DNA of 64,000 bases from Ostreococcus mediterraneus. Its lineage: Eukaryota > Chlorophyta > Mamiellophyceae > Mamiellales > Bathycoccaceae. The translations under genes and the position numbers were made by a program. Shown here piece by piece: positions 1 to 9,305 of this stretch. How positions within the stretch are numbered: position 1 is the first letter of the stretch; every line of letters starts with the position of its first letter. The DNA lies in assembly GCA_012295225.1 (NCBI GenBank), contig WMKK01000003.1, positions 186,001 to 250,000 of the forward strand. Direction: 5' to 3'. The notes under the pieces are model-generated. The model saw only the letters and a list, made by a program, of their open reading frames with translations, searched no databases and was not told the origin of the DNA.

Positions 1-1464
1 AGTTTTACCAGCGAGCGTTCTTGAATAATCTTGACCATTTCGCTCACCTGTAAACCAGCTGGACCAGCGTTGAGCAATAGATGATAACACGCCTCTGAAA
101 TAGACTTGAATGGACAGTCGATTTCATCAGACGTCGCGCCGCCGCCGCCGCACGGCGTCGCCGAATCGCCCATCGCGGTCTTCGCCGTCCCAGTCGTCGC
201 TGTTGTTGTCGTCGGACCAGTTTTGACATGGTAACGTACTGGCGACATCGGCATGGGCATCGAACTCTTATACCTCTTCGTACTATCGCCAGCTTCGCTC
301 GCGCTCACCAGCGCCGCGATGTGCTTGTACGCGGAATCGGGACCGCCGGTTTCGTGCGGCGCGCCACGCGGCGACCACTTCCCGGTGATGGAAGACAAAC
401 TCCAGCCTCTTCTAATCGACGCTCGTTTCGGACGCGTCTTGTTCCAAGTCTCACGAATCCACGACTGCCCGGTGGAATCTTGAAACACTATCAACGACGT
501 GTCGTTGTTCACGCCCACGCCCGGAAAGCACACGACGAGCTTGCCTCGCGCGTCGGTGACTTGCGACACGTACCCTTCGCACCACCGGTTGTTATAGTGC
601 ACGTCCACTTCTTCGTTTAATCGCAGTGTGTTATCCACCGCCAATGATTGCACTGGTGGAAGCGGACGAATCGTATTCGACAAAGCGCTCAACGGCAGGC
701 GCTCTTCATCCTTGGGCGTCTCTTCGCCTCCCGCGGGCGCCACGCGCAGCGACACGTAGTCGTCGCCAATGTCTAGAATCGTCGCACTCGCCCACGTTGC
801 ACCGTGTACGTCATGCGGCCGCGCAACTTCAACCTCGGTACCACGCTCATACTTCAAAACTGCAAAATCTACCAACCGTTGCGAACTCTTTTCGCTCTGG
901 TCGCTCGCCGCGCTCTCGCTCGGCGCCGCGCGCTTACGCCCGCGTTCGCCCCCATTCGTCTCCCCCTTCGCCACCACCGCCTGCTCGGGAAGAAACTCAT
1001 CCACTAACCTATACGTCGCACGTTTCACCAGCGTAAACGTAGGATCTAACCACACACAAAAAACCACCACCACCAAAGTCAGTCCGACGCGTCCGCGACG
1101 ACGAATATTCCGCCCGCCGGCGCGTCCGCGAACACCAGCCCCCGCGACGCGCGTCCGTCCCACCCATCATCCCGAACCACCCCCAATCGCCCCGTCGCAA
1201 TCACGTACCTTTCGATAACTGCCCCACGATCGTATTCTGCGGCGTCGCACCGCCGAGTTTCACCCCTCCAGATCGCTCGCGAACCGCCTCCGCGATTTCC
1301 TTCACCTAAAAACACGACATTCGCGTCGCCGTCAGTCAGGGCTCCGACCGTGCCTGCGCGCGTCGACGCACCGTGAGCCCCGCCGCGCCGGCGGCGTAGA
1401 GCGCGGCGAAACACGCGTGTTTAATCGTGCCATCCTTAAACCTCGCGCGCGCGGCGATGGACAT
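1..1464 (-). CDS. HARE-HTH and Agenet/Tudor-like chromatin protein (3' part beyond window edge)
   Basis: Spliced gene read leftwards, exons 1464-1372, 1305-1209 and 1045 to the left edge, with donors GTGCGT and GTACGT and a CTGAC motif before each acceptor. Joined frames give at least 411 residues. Residues ~9-80 form a HARE-HTH fold (KDGTIKHACFAALYAAG, then VKEIAEAVRE, ending TYRLVDEFLP) interrupted by both introns. Two Agenet/Tudor-like units follow, one near residues 110-175 (ending IRPLPP) and one near 205-270 (HYNNRWCEGYV). A second HARE-HTH starts near residue 370 (SEACYHLLLNAGPAG) and runs to the edge. HARE-HTH domains occur in ASXL, plant DDT/homeodomain proteins and other chromatin factors, and Agenet domains read histones, so a nuclear chromatin-reader role is inferred. 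The start ATG at 1464 is the only one that fits the fold. Any catalytic domain beyond position 1 is unseen. Confidence 0.75.
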
Positions 1465-2662
1465 CTCGCGTCGCCGTCGCGCGGCGTCGACGGAGGACGA
1501 ACGCGACGCGCGTCGGGACCTCGCGAATTGTCCGACGCCGGGCTGGAGGATGCGCGCGCGGGTGCGCGGCGATGGACGACGACGCGATCGCGCGCGGCGG
1601 TGCGCGAGGGCGGGATCGGCACGCGTGCGTTCGCGCGCGCGCGGGCGGTGCGTCGATCGAGCGGCGCGAGCGAGCGGCGCGCGTCGGCGTGTGGCGCGCG
1701 CGCGGTCGCGTCGTCGCGATTCGCGGACCCCGTCGAGTGGGTGCCCGTGCGTGGGGTCATGATTGGTCGAGGGTGGGGATCGGGGAATCACGCGCGCGGC
1801 GACGCGCGCGGCGCGCGCGCACCGCGCGCGGGTTCGCGCGTGCGCGCGAGATCGCGTCGTCGGGGATCGGTTTCGCGCGCGCGCGCGCGCTGGGTGCGCG
1901 CGCGTCGGGCGCGAACGCGCATGATTCGCGATCGCGCGAGGGTGGTGGTGGCTGAGGTGCCGCGCGCGGTGCGCGCGCATTCGACGCGCGCGACGCGGGT
2001 GCGCGACGCGATCGCGCGATGGCGCGCGGGTACGGGTGCGAGCGTTTTTTCTCGAGACGTTTCCGAGGGCGTCGGGCGCGCGCGCGCGGTGCGCGCGACC
2101 GCGACCGCGCATCGACCGCGCGCATTCGCGCCCGTAGAATCGCGCGCGCGCGCCGCGCGCGCGTCGCGATCGCGCCACGCGCACCATTCGCGCGCTCGAG
2201 ACGCGAAAACCCAACCATATCCACGCGCGCGCGCGCTGAAACCATCCACGAACGCGCGCACCGTCGCTCGCGCGTGCGCGTGCGCGCCCGCGTCGCGCGC
2301 GCGCGCGCCGACGCCCCACCGCGCGCGCGCGTCGCATGCAGGAGACACTGTTTCGCCAGTGCGTGAGAATCCAAACCGTCACATCGCACGCCCAGCCGCA
2401 CTTGTGTCCCACGTCCGCGCGATCACCCATAAATCTCCAAGCCCGCCATTCGAGGCATGCATAACCCCATACACGGTCTCCATGACTTCGCACGTCGTGG
2501 ATTCAAATCGACACCTGGTACGCACCCCATACACGATCTCCATGTGCCCCCATACAGGTGCAAAACGCGCGCGCGCACATAAAAACCACGCCGGCGACGA
2601 CGCGCGCGAGCGCGGATACTCGATCGCGACGTCACTGCGCGCGACCGCACTCGTCTGGTTTC
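1465..2662. other. 1.2 kb CG-dinucleotide-rich divergent spacer
   Basis: This is by far the longest gene-free stretch here. From about 1480 to 2340 it is dominated by CGCG and GCGCGC runs with few A/T. Long frames stay open on both strands but translate to Arg/Ala-rich low-complexity sequence with no recognisable domain, so they are read as chance. Positions 2463-2548 hold a near-repeat of a roughly 18-base CCCATACAC unit ending TCTCCATG. The spacer separates the head-to-head HARE-HTH gene and the Ala/Lys repeat gene and must contain both promoters. Confidence 0.6.
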
Positions 2663-5600
2663 ATGTCGCACGCCGCCGACGCGCAACGCGCGATGAGCGC
2701 CGCCACGGCGGTGAAAACGATCACGGTACGTGCGATGGCGGTATGCGTGCAGACGCGCGGAGTGTGTGAGGCGCGGTGGGCGCGTGAGGCGGTGGATTGG
2801 ATGTGGATTATCCACTCTGGCGCGATCGCGCGAGTCGATGGAGTGATGATGCGAACGCGCCCGAGTGGCGCGTGCGGGGGATGCGTGCGTGACGTGGGCG
2901 TGAAGTGGTGGTGCGGGGTGTGTACTGACATTGTGATGCGTATTTTGATGCGTGTGATAGACTGGGAAGAGCCGTGTGAGACGGAGCAAGGCGACGACGA
3001 CGCGCGCTTTGAATCGCGCGTCTCGCGTCGAGGCGCCAGAGGGCGATGAAGGCGTTGAAGGGTCGGCGATTCGTCGCATTGGTGCGGCGAGCGTGGTTGC
3101 GCTTTCTATCCTCGCTGGTGTTGAGGGGGTGATTGAGCCGGAAGTGGCGAATGCGGCGCCGATGGAGGCTACGCGTAGCGCGGCGGCGTTGCCGGAGGGC
3201 CTCGCCGTGCCCGAGCCGAAGAAGCGCTCGGCGACTCCGGCGACTAAGACGGCGTCTGCGGCGACGAAGACGAACAATGTTGTGAAGTCTACGGTGGTGA
3301 AGACCGCGCCCAAGGTCACGAAGGGTGCGTTGGCGAAGAATGTGCAAGATTTCGACGGCGAGTTTCAAATTAAGCTCAACGGCCCGGTGACCAAGCCGGC
3401 GGCGACCGCGGCGACGAAGAACGGCCCGGCCCCGCTCCCGTCTGTGTCCAAGGACGTGAAGCGTCAAACTTTCGATGAATCGACGTTCGAAGCCGTTCGC
3501 TCCGAGGCGAAGAAGGGTCAAAAGGCTGGTGTGCGTGGCCTCGCCAAGGCGCCAACGCCGGTGTACGCAGCCGCCGCTGGAGGCGTCGGCGCCGCCATCG
3601 CGGGTGCCTTTGGCGTCGGTGCCAAGGGTGCGGCGTCAAAGGGTGCAGCGTCTGCCGCCGCCAAGGGCTTCACCGCGGTTGATGCCGTCGAAGCTGCGGC
3701 CGTCGTCGTCACTGGTGCTGCCGTGGGTGAAACCGGCAAGGGCGTCGTGAAGAAGAACTCGCGCATTTTGAACATCAGACGCACGCCTGAAGGCGAGCTT
3801 CCTCTCCCAGTGCAACTCGTCACCGCGGCCACGATTCCGGCTGGTTTGATCGGTACCATCGTCGGTGGTCTCGCGTCCGTTGGTGCCGATGGTATGTCCG
3901 CTCCGGCGGCTAGAGCCGAAGCCGAAGCCTCCGTCGCCGCCGCGCCAAAGGAAGTCGCCGCGAACAAGCCGCAATCCCAATCGGCGCCGCCGGTGGAATC
4001 CGCAGAAATCGCCGCGGCCAAGGCTGAAAAGGCTGAAGCTGCTAACAAGGCCAAGGCTGAAAAGGCTGCCGCGGCTGCCGCTGAAAAGGCTGCTAAGGCT
4101 GAAGCCGCGGCCAAGGTGAAGGCCGAAGCTGACGCCGCCAAGGTTGAAGCCGCCGCCGCCAAGGCAAAGGAAGCCTCTGAAGTCGCTGCTGCCAAGGAAG
4201 CCACTGCGGTTGCTGAAGCTAAGGCTAAGGCCGAAGCCATCGTCAAGGCTGAAGCCGAAGCCGCCGCTGCCAAGGCGAAGGAGGAAGCCGCGCTCGATGA
4301 AGCGTTGAATGCAGCGCTCGCGAAATCCGCCAAGGTTGAATCCAAGCCCGCGGCAAAGGCCGAATCCAAGCCTGCGCCGGCCGTTAAGGCTGCCGCGCCG
4401 GCTAAGGAAGAAGCCAAGAGCCCGATCTCTTCCAACGCCAAGACGTACACCAGCGAACTCGGCGAAGGCCTCTCTACCGTCGATTACGCCGCTGCCACGT
4501 CGCAAACGTACAACGTTCGCGAACGCCGCGCCGTCAAGCCGCAAGCCGCGCCCAAGCCCAAGTTTGAAAAGAAGATTGTCGAGAAGAAGGCTGTCACCAA
4601 GGCTCCGTCCGCGTCCTCTTTCGATTTCAAGATTCCGGAATTCAAGGCTCCCGAGTTCAAGGCGCCGAGCATCCCGAGCTTTGACTTGAACTCCGTCGTC
4701 AAGGCGCCGGAAGCCAAGGAAGCGGCGCCGGCGGACACCTCCGCCGCGGATGCTAAGAAGGCCAAGGAAGAAGCCGCCGCCGCCGCCGCCAAGGCTAAGG
4801 AAGAAGCCGCCGCCGCCAAGGCTAAGGAAGCCGCTGCCGCTGCAAAGGCTAAGGAAGAAGCCGCCGCCGCCAAAGCTAAGGAAGCCGCTGCTGCTGCTAA
4901 GGCTAAGGAAGAAGCCGCCGCCGCCAAGGCTAAGGAAGAAGCCGCCGCCGCCAAGGCTAAGGAAGAAGCCGCCGCCGCCAAGGCCAAGGCTGTCGTCGTC
5001 GAAGTCCCGAAGCCGAAGATGGCCGTGTCTTCCGCCGGTAGCAACGATTTGGGCTTCGACTTTGGCTCTTTGTCTCAATACATGGAAACTCCAACGTCTT
5101 CGGCGCCGAAGGTTGACAAGAAGGCTGAAGCCGAAGCCGCGAAGAAGGAAGCCGCCGCGAAGGAAGCCGCCGCGAAGGAAGCCGCCGCGAAGGCTGCCGC
5201 TGAGGCCAAGATGGCTGCTGCCGAATCTGAAGCTAAGGCTAAGAAGGCTGCCGCCCCGATGGCTGCGTCTTCCGCCGGTAGCAGCGACTTGGGTTTTGAC
5301 TTCGGTTCTCTCTCGCAATACATGGAGACGCCGTCTTCGTCCGCCGTGAAGGTTGACAAGAAGGCTGAAGCCGAAGCCAAGAAGGCGGCCGAAGCCGAAG
5401 CCAAGAAGGCTGCAGAAGAAGCCAAGAAGGCTGCGGAAGAAGCCAAGAAGGCGGCCGCGGCGAAGAAGGCAGCCGCACCGATGGCTGCGTCCTCGGGCAA
5501 CGGCGACTTGGGCTTTGATTTCGGCTCACTTTCGCAGTACACGATGGCGACGCCGACGACGCCCGCCATCAAGTCTGACCGCGCTGATGAAGCCGCCGCG

Positions 5601-6515
5601 GAGAAGAAGGCCAAGGCTGATGCCGCCAAGGCGAAGCAGCAAGCCATCGAAGATGCGAAGAAGGCTGAACGTGCCGCCGCCGAAGCTAAGAAGGGTAAGT
5701 TGGCTGCGCGCGCCGCCGCCGCGAAGAAGGCTCCCTCGCCCAAGCAAATCGCCGCTCCGGTGCCCAAGGCTTCTTTGCCGGGTGCCAAGGTTGATTTCAA
5801 GGCTGTCGAGGCGAAACAATCCGAGAAGGCGTCTGAAATCAAGGCTAAGGCGGAAACGAGCCGTAAGGGCTCCTTCATGGGCGCGACTGCGGATGCCGCG
5901 TTTGCCGTCGCCGCCACGCTCGGTTTAGTGTTCGCCACAAAGGATGACAAGTTTGACGCCGTGAAGAAGATGGAAGTGAAGAAGGCTGCGCAAATCACGA
6001 CGTTATCCAACAAACCCACGCCTGCGGCGAACGCCAAGGAAGCACAGTCCTGGATGGACAAATGGACAAAGAAGAGCGCAAAGCCCGCCGCCGCCGCGCC
6101 CGCGCCCGCGGCGCCGAAGGCCAAGTCTGACCCGGTGAAGAACGCCAAGGAGGCGCAATCATGGATGGATAGCTGGAAGAAGAATGTCAAGCCCGCTGCG
6201 GCTGCGGCTCCGGCCGCGGCGCCGAAGCCGGCGGTGCCCAAGTCTGACCCGGTGAAGAACGCCAAGGAGGCGCAGTCATGGATGGACAACTGGACGAAGA
6301 ACGTCAAGCCCGCGCCGAAGCCGGCTGCCGCGAAGGCTGCCGCGCCCGCCCCAGTCGCGCCGAAGCCGGCTGCCGCGAAGCCTGGCGACGATTTGACCAC
6401 TGAACAACGCGAAGCCGCGTTGCAATGGATTAAGAAGTGGCGCGACGAAGGTCGCCCGACGGATGAATCCAAATTTGACGAAGCCAAGAAATGGTTGAAG
6501 GATCGCAACTTTTGA
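2663..6515 (+). CDS. Plastid-type Ala/Lys-rich repeat protein, 1,205 aa, function unknown
   Basis: Exon 1 is 2663-2725 (21 codons, donor GTACGT). Exon 2 is best placed at 2961-6515, after the AG 32 nt from a CTGAC motif; the AG at 2990 is also in frame. The N-terminus is rich in Ala, Thr, Ser and Arg, then shows Arg-Arg, a hydrophobic stretch (ASVVALSILAG) and an ANAAP site, resembling a bipartite thylakoid transit signal. Two or three weak hydrophobic segments follow (around 3559-3640, 3803-3890 and 5885-5938). The middle is TolA-like Ala/Lys/Glu helix (about 4000-5000). FDFGSLSQYM-type units occur three times (~5047, ~5290, ~5508) between Ala/Lys spacers. The C-terminus has three NAKEAQSWMD repeats (6030, 6141, 6258) and a degenerate fourth (~6400). 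Third positions favour C/G strongly, with near-uniform AAG lysine, suggesting high expression. No family was recognised. Confidence 0.8.
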
Positions 6516-6610
6516 GGTTAAAATATACATTCGCGCGCGTGCGTAAACACAAATTTGTTAAATGATGATATATCCAATCGATACACAACGTTTGATACTA
6601 AAATAAACAT

Positions 6611-7138
6611 CTACATCTCATTCGAATTCCCCGTCGTCGACTCTGGTCGACGTTCGCTCTCCAACCCGTCGCAACAGTGTACGTGAGGCATGTTCGCCTT
6701 ACCGCACACCCGACACCGCACAACTTCCTCAATAAACGGCACGCGTTTAAACTGATTTCGACGTTTTCGACGCGATGGCGTCACTTTACGCTTCGGAACC
6801 GCCATCAACCACGTCTCGAGCACCTTCGACCCCAACCCGCCGTCGCTCGGACACACCATCACAACCTCGTCCTCCTCGTCCTCCTCGTCCTCCTCGTCCT
6901 CCTCATCCTCGCGCGCGCCCGAAACCGCGAAACGAACGCACGCGGCGCTCGCGTCCTCACCCCCTCGCACCGCGCCCACCTCGTCCGGCGTCACCAACGC
7001 GCGATGCGACGCCGTCACGCGGCCCATCGTCGTCGGCATCGCCTCCGCGCGCGCGCCCGCGTGCCATTCGCGCACCGAGCACCCACACCGAGACGCCTGA
7101 CGCACCGAGCGCGCGATCGACGTCGTCGCGCGGCGCAT
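6611..7138 (-). CDS. Organellar (probably mitochondrial) ribosomal protein bL32
   Basis: Single exon of 175 residues. The C-terminal ~60 residues match bacterial-type L32: AVPKRKVTPSRRKRRNQFKR, then a CRVC pair followed by PHVHCC, the usual zinc-binding knuckle, although the last two Cys are adjacent rather than CxxC. bL32 sits in the large subunit of bacterial-type ribosomes. The N-terminus (MRRATTSIARSVRQASR) is Arg/Ser-rich, without acids and amphipathic, fitting mitochondrial import. A Glu/Asp run between the presequence and L32 comes from a CTC/GTC-type short tandem repeat at about 6864-6910 and is unusual in this basic protein. The ATG at 7138 was chosen because the frame further upstream has only a GTG. 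Convergent with the Ala/Lys repeat gene, divergent from ALB3. Confidence 0.88.
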   Translation of the reverse strand: MRRATTSIARSVRQASRCGCSVREWHAGARAEAMPTTMGRVTASHRALVTPDEVGAVRGGEDASAACVRFAVSGAREDEEDEEDEEDEEDEVVMVCPSDGGLGSKVLETWLMAVPKRKVTPSRRKRRNQFKRVPFIEEVVRCRVCGKANMPHVHCCDGLESERRPESTTGNSNEM

Positions 7139-7564
7139 CGTCACCGCGCACTCCACCCGCACGCGCGCGAGCGAGCGACGACGTGTGACGACGACGACGA
7201 CGCGCCGCTGGCCGCTGGCCAGGAGGTTCGCCGTCACCCTAAACCCTCATATAAACCCTAAGTGGCCAATCACGAACCCATAGAAAACCAATGGGTCGGA
7301 GCGAATCATCGCATGGCTCGTACTGTATCGATGTAAAGATCTATCAAGACGCCCGCACACCCATGGGGGTACACACACAGTGGGGTACACACACCACGAA
7401 GGTTATCCACACCCCGCGCGCGCCGCGGCGTATCGCGCGTCACAGCGCGACGACGACACCGCCTCTCGCGCGTTTCGCCACGCACGCGCGCGCACTGCGT
7501 GGTGTGCGTATCGCGCGTCTCGCACGTGGTGGCGGTGCGGACCGGCGCGAGGCGGTGCGGGGCG
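7139..7564. promoter_or_regulatory. Divergent promoter of bL32 and ALB3 with telo-box motifs
   Basis: This 426 bp spacer holds AAACCCT at 7241-7247, AAACCCTAA at 7253-7261 and CCAAT at 7266-7270, all close to the bL32 start. AAACCCTA telo-boxes are common in plant promoters of translation genes, so assignment to bL32 is reasonable but inferred. Around 7366-7391 GGGGTACACACAC appears twice. The ALB3-proximal part is CG-rich. Confidence 0.45.
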
Positions 7565-9208
7565 ATGAGCGCGCGCGCGATGCTGCGCGCAGCGGTTGAG
7601 GTGCGCTTTTCGAGCGGGGCGCGCGCGAGTGGGGGGGGTGGGGCGACGAAGGCGGCGTCGCGCGGGAGATGTGCGCGTGGGGGAGCGGTGCGCGCGATGC
7701 GCGTGGGTGCTCGCGCACGGGTGCGTGGGATGACGGTTGGTGCGTTGTCTGGGGCGGACGCGGTGGCGTTGGCGGACGCCGCGCGAGACGCGTGGGGTAT
7801 TTTTGAAATCAGCGACGCTGGTGCGCTCATGGATGCCGCGAGTGCGTTAGCGAATGCTAGTGGTGGGGTTGATGTAGGAGAGGTCGTGGCGAGTTCGAGT
7901 GGTGGGGTTGATGTAGGCGCGATGGTAGACGGCGCGGCGTTGAAGGATGCCATGGACGCGGTGATGGCGGATGAACGCGCGGCGAAGATTGCGAGCGGGG
8001 AGATTGTTGTGCCGCAGCGCATGGAAGGTTGGCTCGCGCCGGTGTCCGATGCGCTCGAGGACTTGCTTTTTGCGATTCAAGGACAGTTGAAGAGTATGGG
8101 TGTGCCTTATTCAACGGGGAACGCGATTATCATTCTTACAATTTTAGTCAAGGCGGTGACTTTTCCGTTAACGAAGGATCAAGTCGTGAGCTCGCTGAAC
8201 ATGAAGAACTTGCAGCCACAAATTAAGTTAATTCGTGAAAAGTATGAAGATGATTCTGAGCGCATGAATGTCGAAATCAATCGATTGTATGAAGAAAACA
8301 ACGTCAACCCGCTCGCCGGATGCGGGCCGTTGCTCTTGACGTTTCCAGTTTTGGCTGGTTTGTATCGCGCGTTCAACAACGCCGGCATCGATGGTGCATT
8401 CGATGAGGCGTGGTTTTTCCTTCCCTCGCTCGCTGGCCCGACAGATGCGAGAGATTTGAGTTGGTTGCTTCCGTTGGATTCAGACTTTGCGCCGCCGATT
8501 GGCTGGCACGACGCGTCGCTGTATTTGATTTTCCCAATCTTGACGACGATTTCGCAATTTGTCAGCATGGAGGTGCTCAAGCCCGCAGAAGAAGAGTCCA
8601 CTGACGAGATGAAGAATCAGTCTGTGCTTTTGAAGTTGTTACCATTCTTTATTGGCTACATTTCCCTCACCGTGCCCGCGGGTTTGGCATTGTATTGGTT
8701 TTGGAACAACGTCTTCACGTCTAGCATTCAAGTGTTCTTGCGCAACGGTGGCGCCGTGGCGACAGTCGAAGCCCCTGACAACATAGCGCTGAAAATTCCT
8801 CTCGGGTGCGTGGTTATTCCGGAAGGTGCCGAATTCTTGGCTGCGGATGAGGAGTACACCGGTCCCAGTATTATTTGGGATGAGGAGTGGTTGGCGAAGT
8901 GGCAGGCGGAGCAAGCGGCGAACGCTCCCGCCGAAGCAGCGCAGGACGCGATGGCTGCTGGCATGAGTGAAGAAGATGCCAAAGCAATGGAAGAAGCGTT
9001 GCGCACGCGTCTCCCACGTAAGAAAAACATAGCCGAGCGCAATTTAGCTACAGAGACTGAGTTAAAGTCAATCATCAAGGATTTCAAGGCGCGAGGCGAG
9101 GACCCTGAGACTATTCAAGTGCTTGAACGAGGTCTTGTAGCCTTGCGCGAATACAAGGCTGAGTTAAAAGCAAAGGCCAGCGAAAGTGAAGCCGCCGCAG
9201 CGAAGTAA
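7565..9208 (+). CDS. ALB3: ALB3/Oxa1/YidC-family membrane insertase, plastid
   Basis: Single exon of 547 residues. The YidC/Oxa1/Alb3 core runs from LEDLLFAIQGQLKSMGVPYS (nt ~8056) to SIQVFLRNGG (nt ~8750), with the expected five hydrophobic segments, the MKNLQPQIKLIREKY loop, the NPLAGCGPLLLTFPV segment, and the PAGLALYWFWNN last helix. Plastid ALB3 inserts light-harvesting proteins into thylakoids together with cpSRP43, cpSRP54 and FtsY. The ~160-residue leader is Arg/Ala-rich and fits a transit peptide; it includes a short duplication (GGVDVGEV, then GGVDVGAM) encoded at ~7861-7925. The C-terminal ~150 residues are stromal, acidic then basic, and helical. The ATG at 7565 is the first in frame. 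A second plastid paralogue would be expected elsewhere in the genome. Confidence 0.93.
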   Translation: MSARAMLRAAVEVRFSSGARASGGGGATKAASRGRCARGGAVRAMRVGARARVRGMTVGALSGADAVALADAARDAWGIFEISDAGALMDAASALANASGGVDVGEVVASSSGGVDVGAMVDGAALKDAMDAVMADERAAKIASGEIVVPQRMEGWLAPVSDALEDLLFAIQGQLKSMGVPYSTGNAIIILTILVKAVTFPLTKDQVVSSLNMKNLQPQIKLIREKYEDDSERMNVEINRLYEENNVNPLAGCGPLLLTFPVLAGLYRAFNNAGIDGAFDEAWFFLPSLAGPTDARDLSWLLPLDSDFAPPIGWHDASLYLIFPILTTISQFVSMEVLKPAEEESTDEMKNQSVLLKLLPFFIGYISLTVPAGLALYWFWNNVFTSSIQVFLRNGGAVATVEAPDNIALKIPLGCVVIPEGAEFLAADEEYTGPSIIWDEEWLAKWQAEQAANAPAEAAQDAMAAGMSEEDAKAMEEALRTRLPRKKNIAERNLATETELKSIIKDFKARGEDPETIQVLERGLVALREYKAELKAKASESEAAAAK

Positions 9209-9249
9209 ACGATTATGCTTGAAAGTACCACAAGTAACAGGGTAACAGG

Positions 9250-9257
9250 TACCGGTA
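9250..9257. other. TACCGGTA palindrome in a tail-to-tail spacer
   Basis: The palindrome lies between the stops of ALB3 (+) and the DOT1-like gene (-), in the context GGTACCGGTAGTC. The same octamer occurs at 12553, 27087 and 54531, each in a convergent spacer. Confidence 0.5.
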
Positions 9258-9305
9258 GTCTACACATGTCATAACAACGCAAAATTCTAAACAAAACTAA
9301 TCTTT

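Noticed and set aside
2490-2530. Possible tRNA T-loop-like sequence (GGATTCAAAT)
   Set aside because: The flanking bases do not form the five-pair T stem and no acceptor or anticodon arm could be drawn.
1417-2769. 450-residue open frame on the + strand, Arg/Ala-rich
   Set aside because: Arises from CGCG-rich sequence lacking A/T-containing stops; equally long frames exist on the other strand and no domain is visible.
3518-5318. Long frames antisense to the Ala/Lys repeat protein (Gly/Leu/Phe or Ala/Ser-rich)
   Set aside because: Shadows of a highly biased repeat gene; the sense strand has matching codon bias and a targeting peptide.
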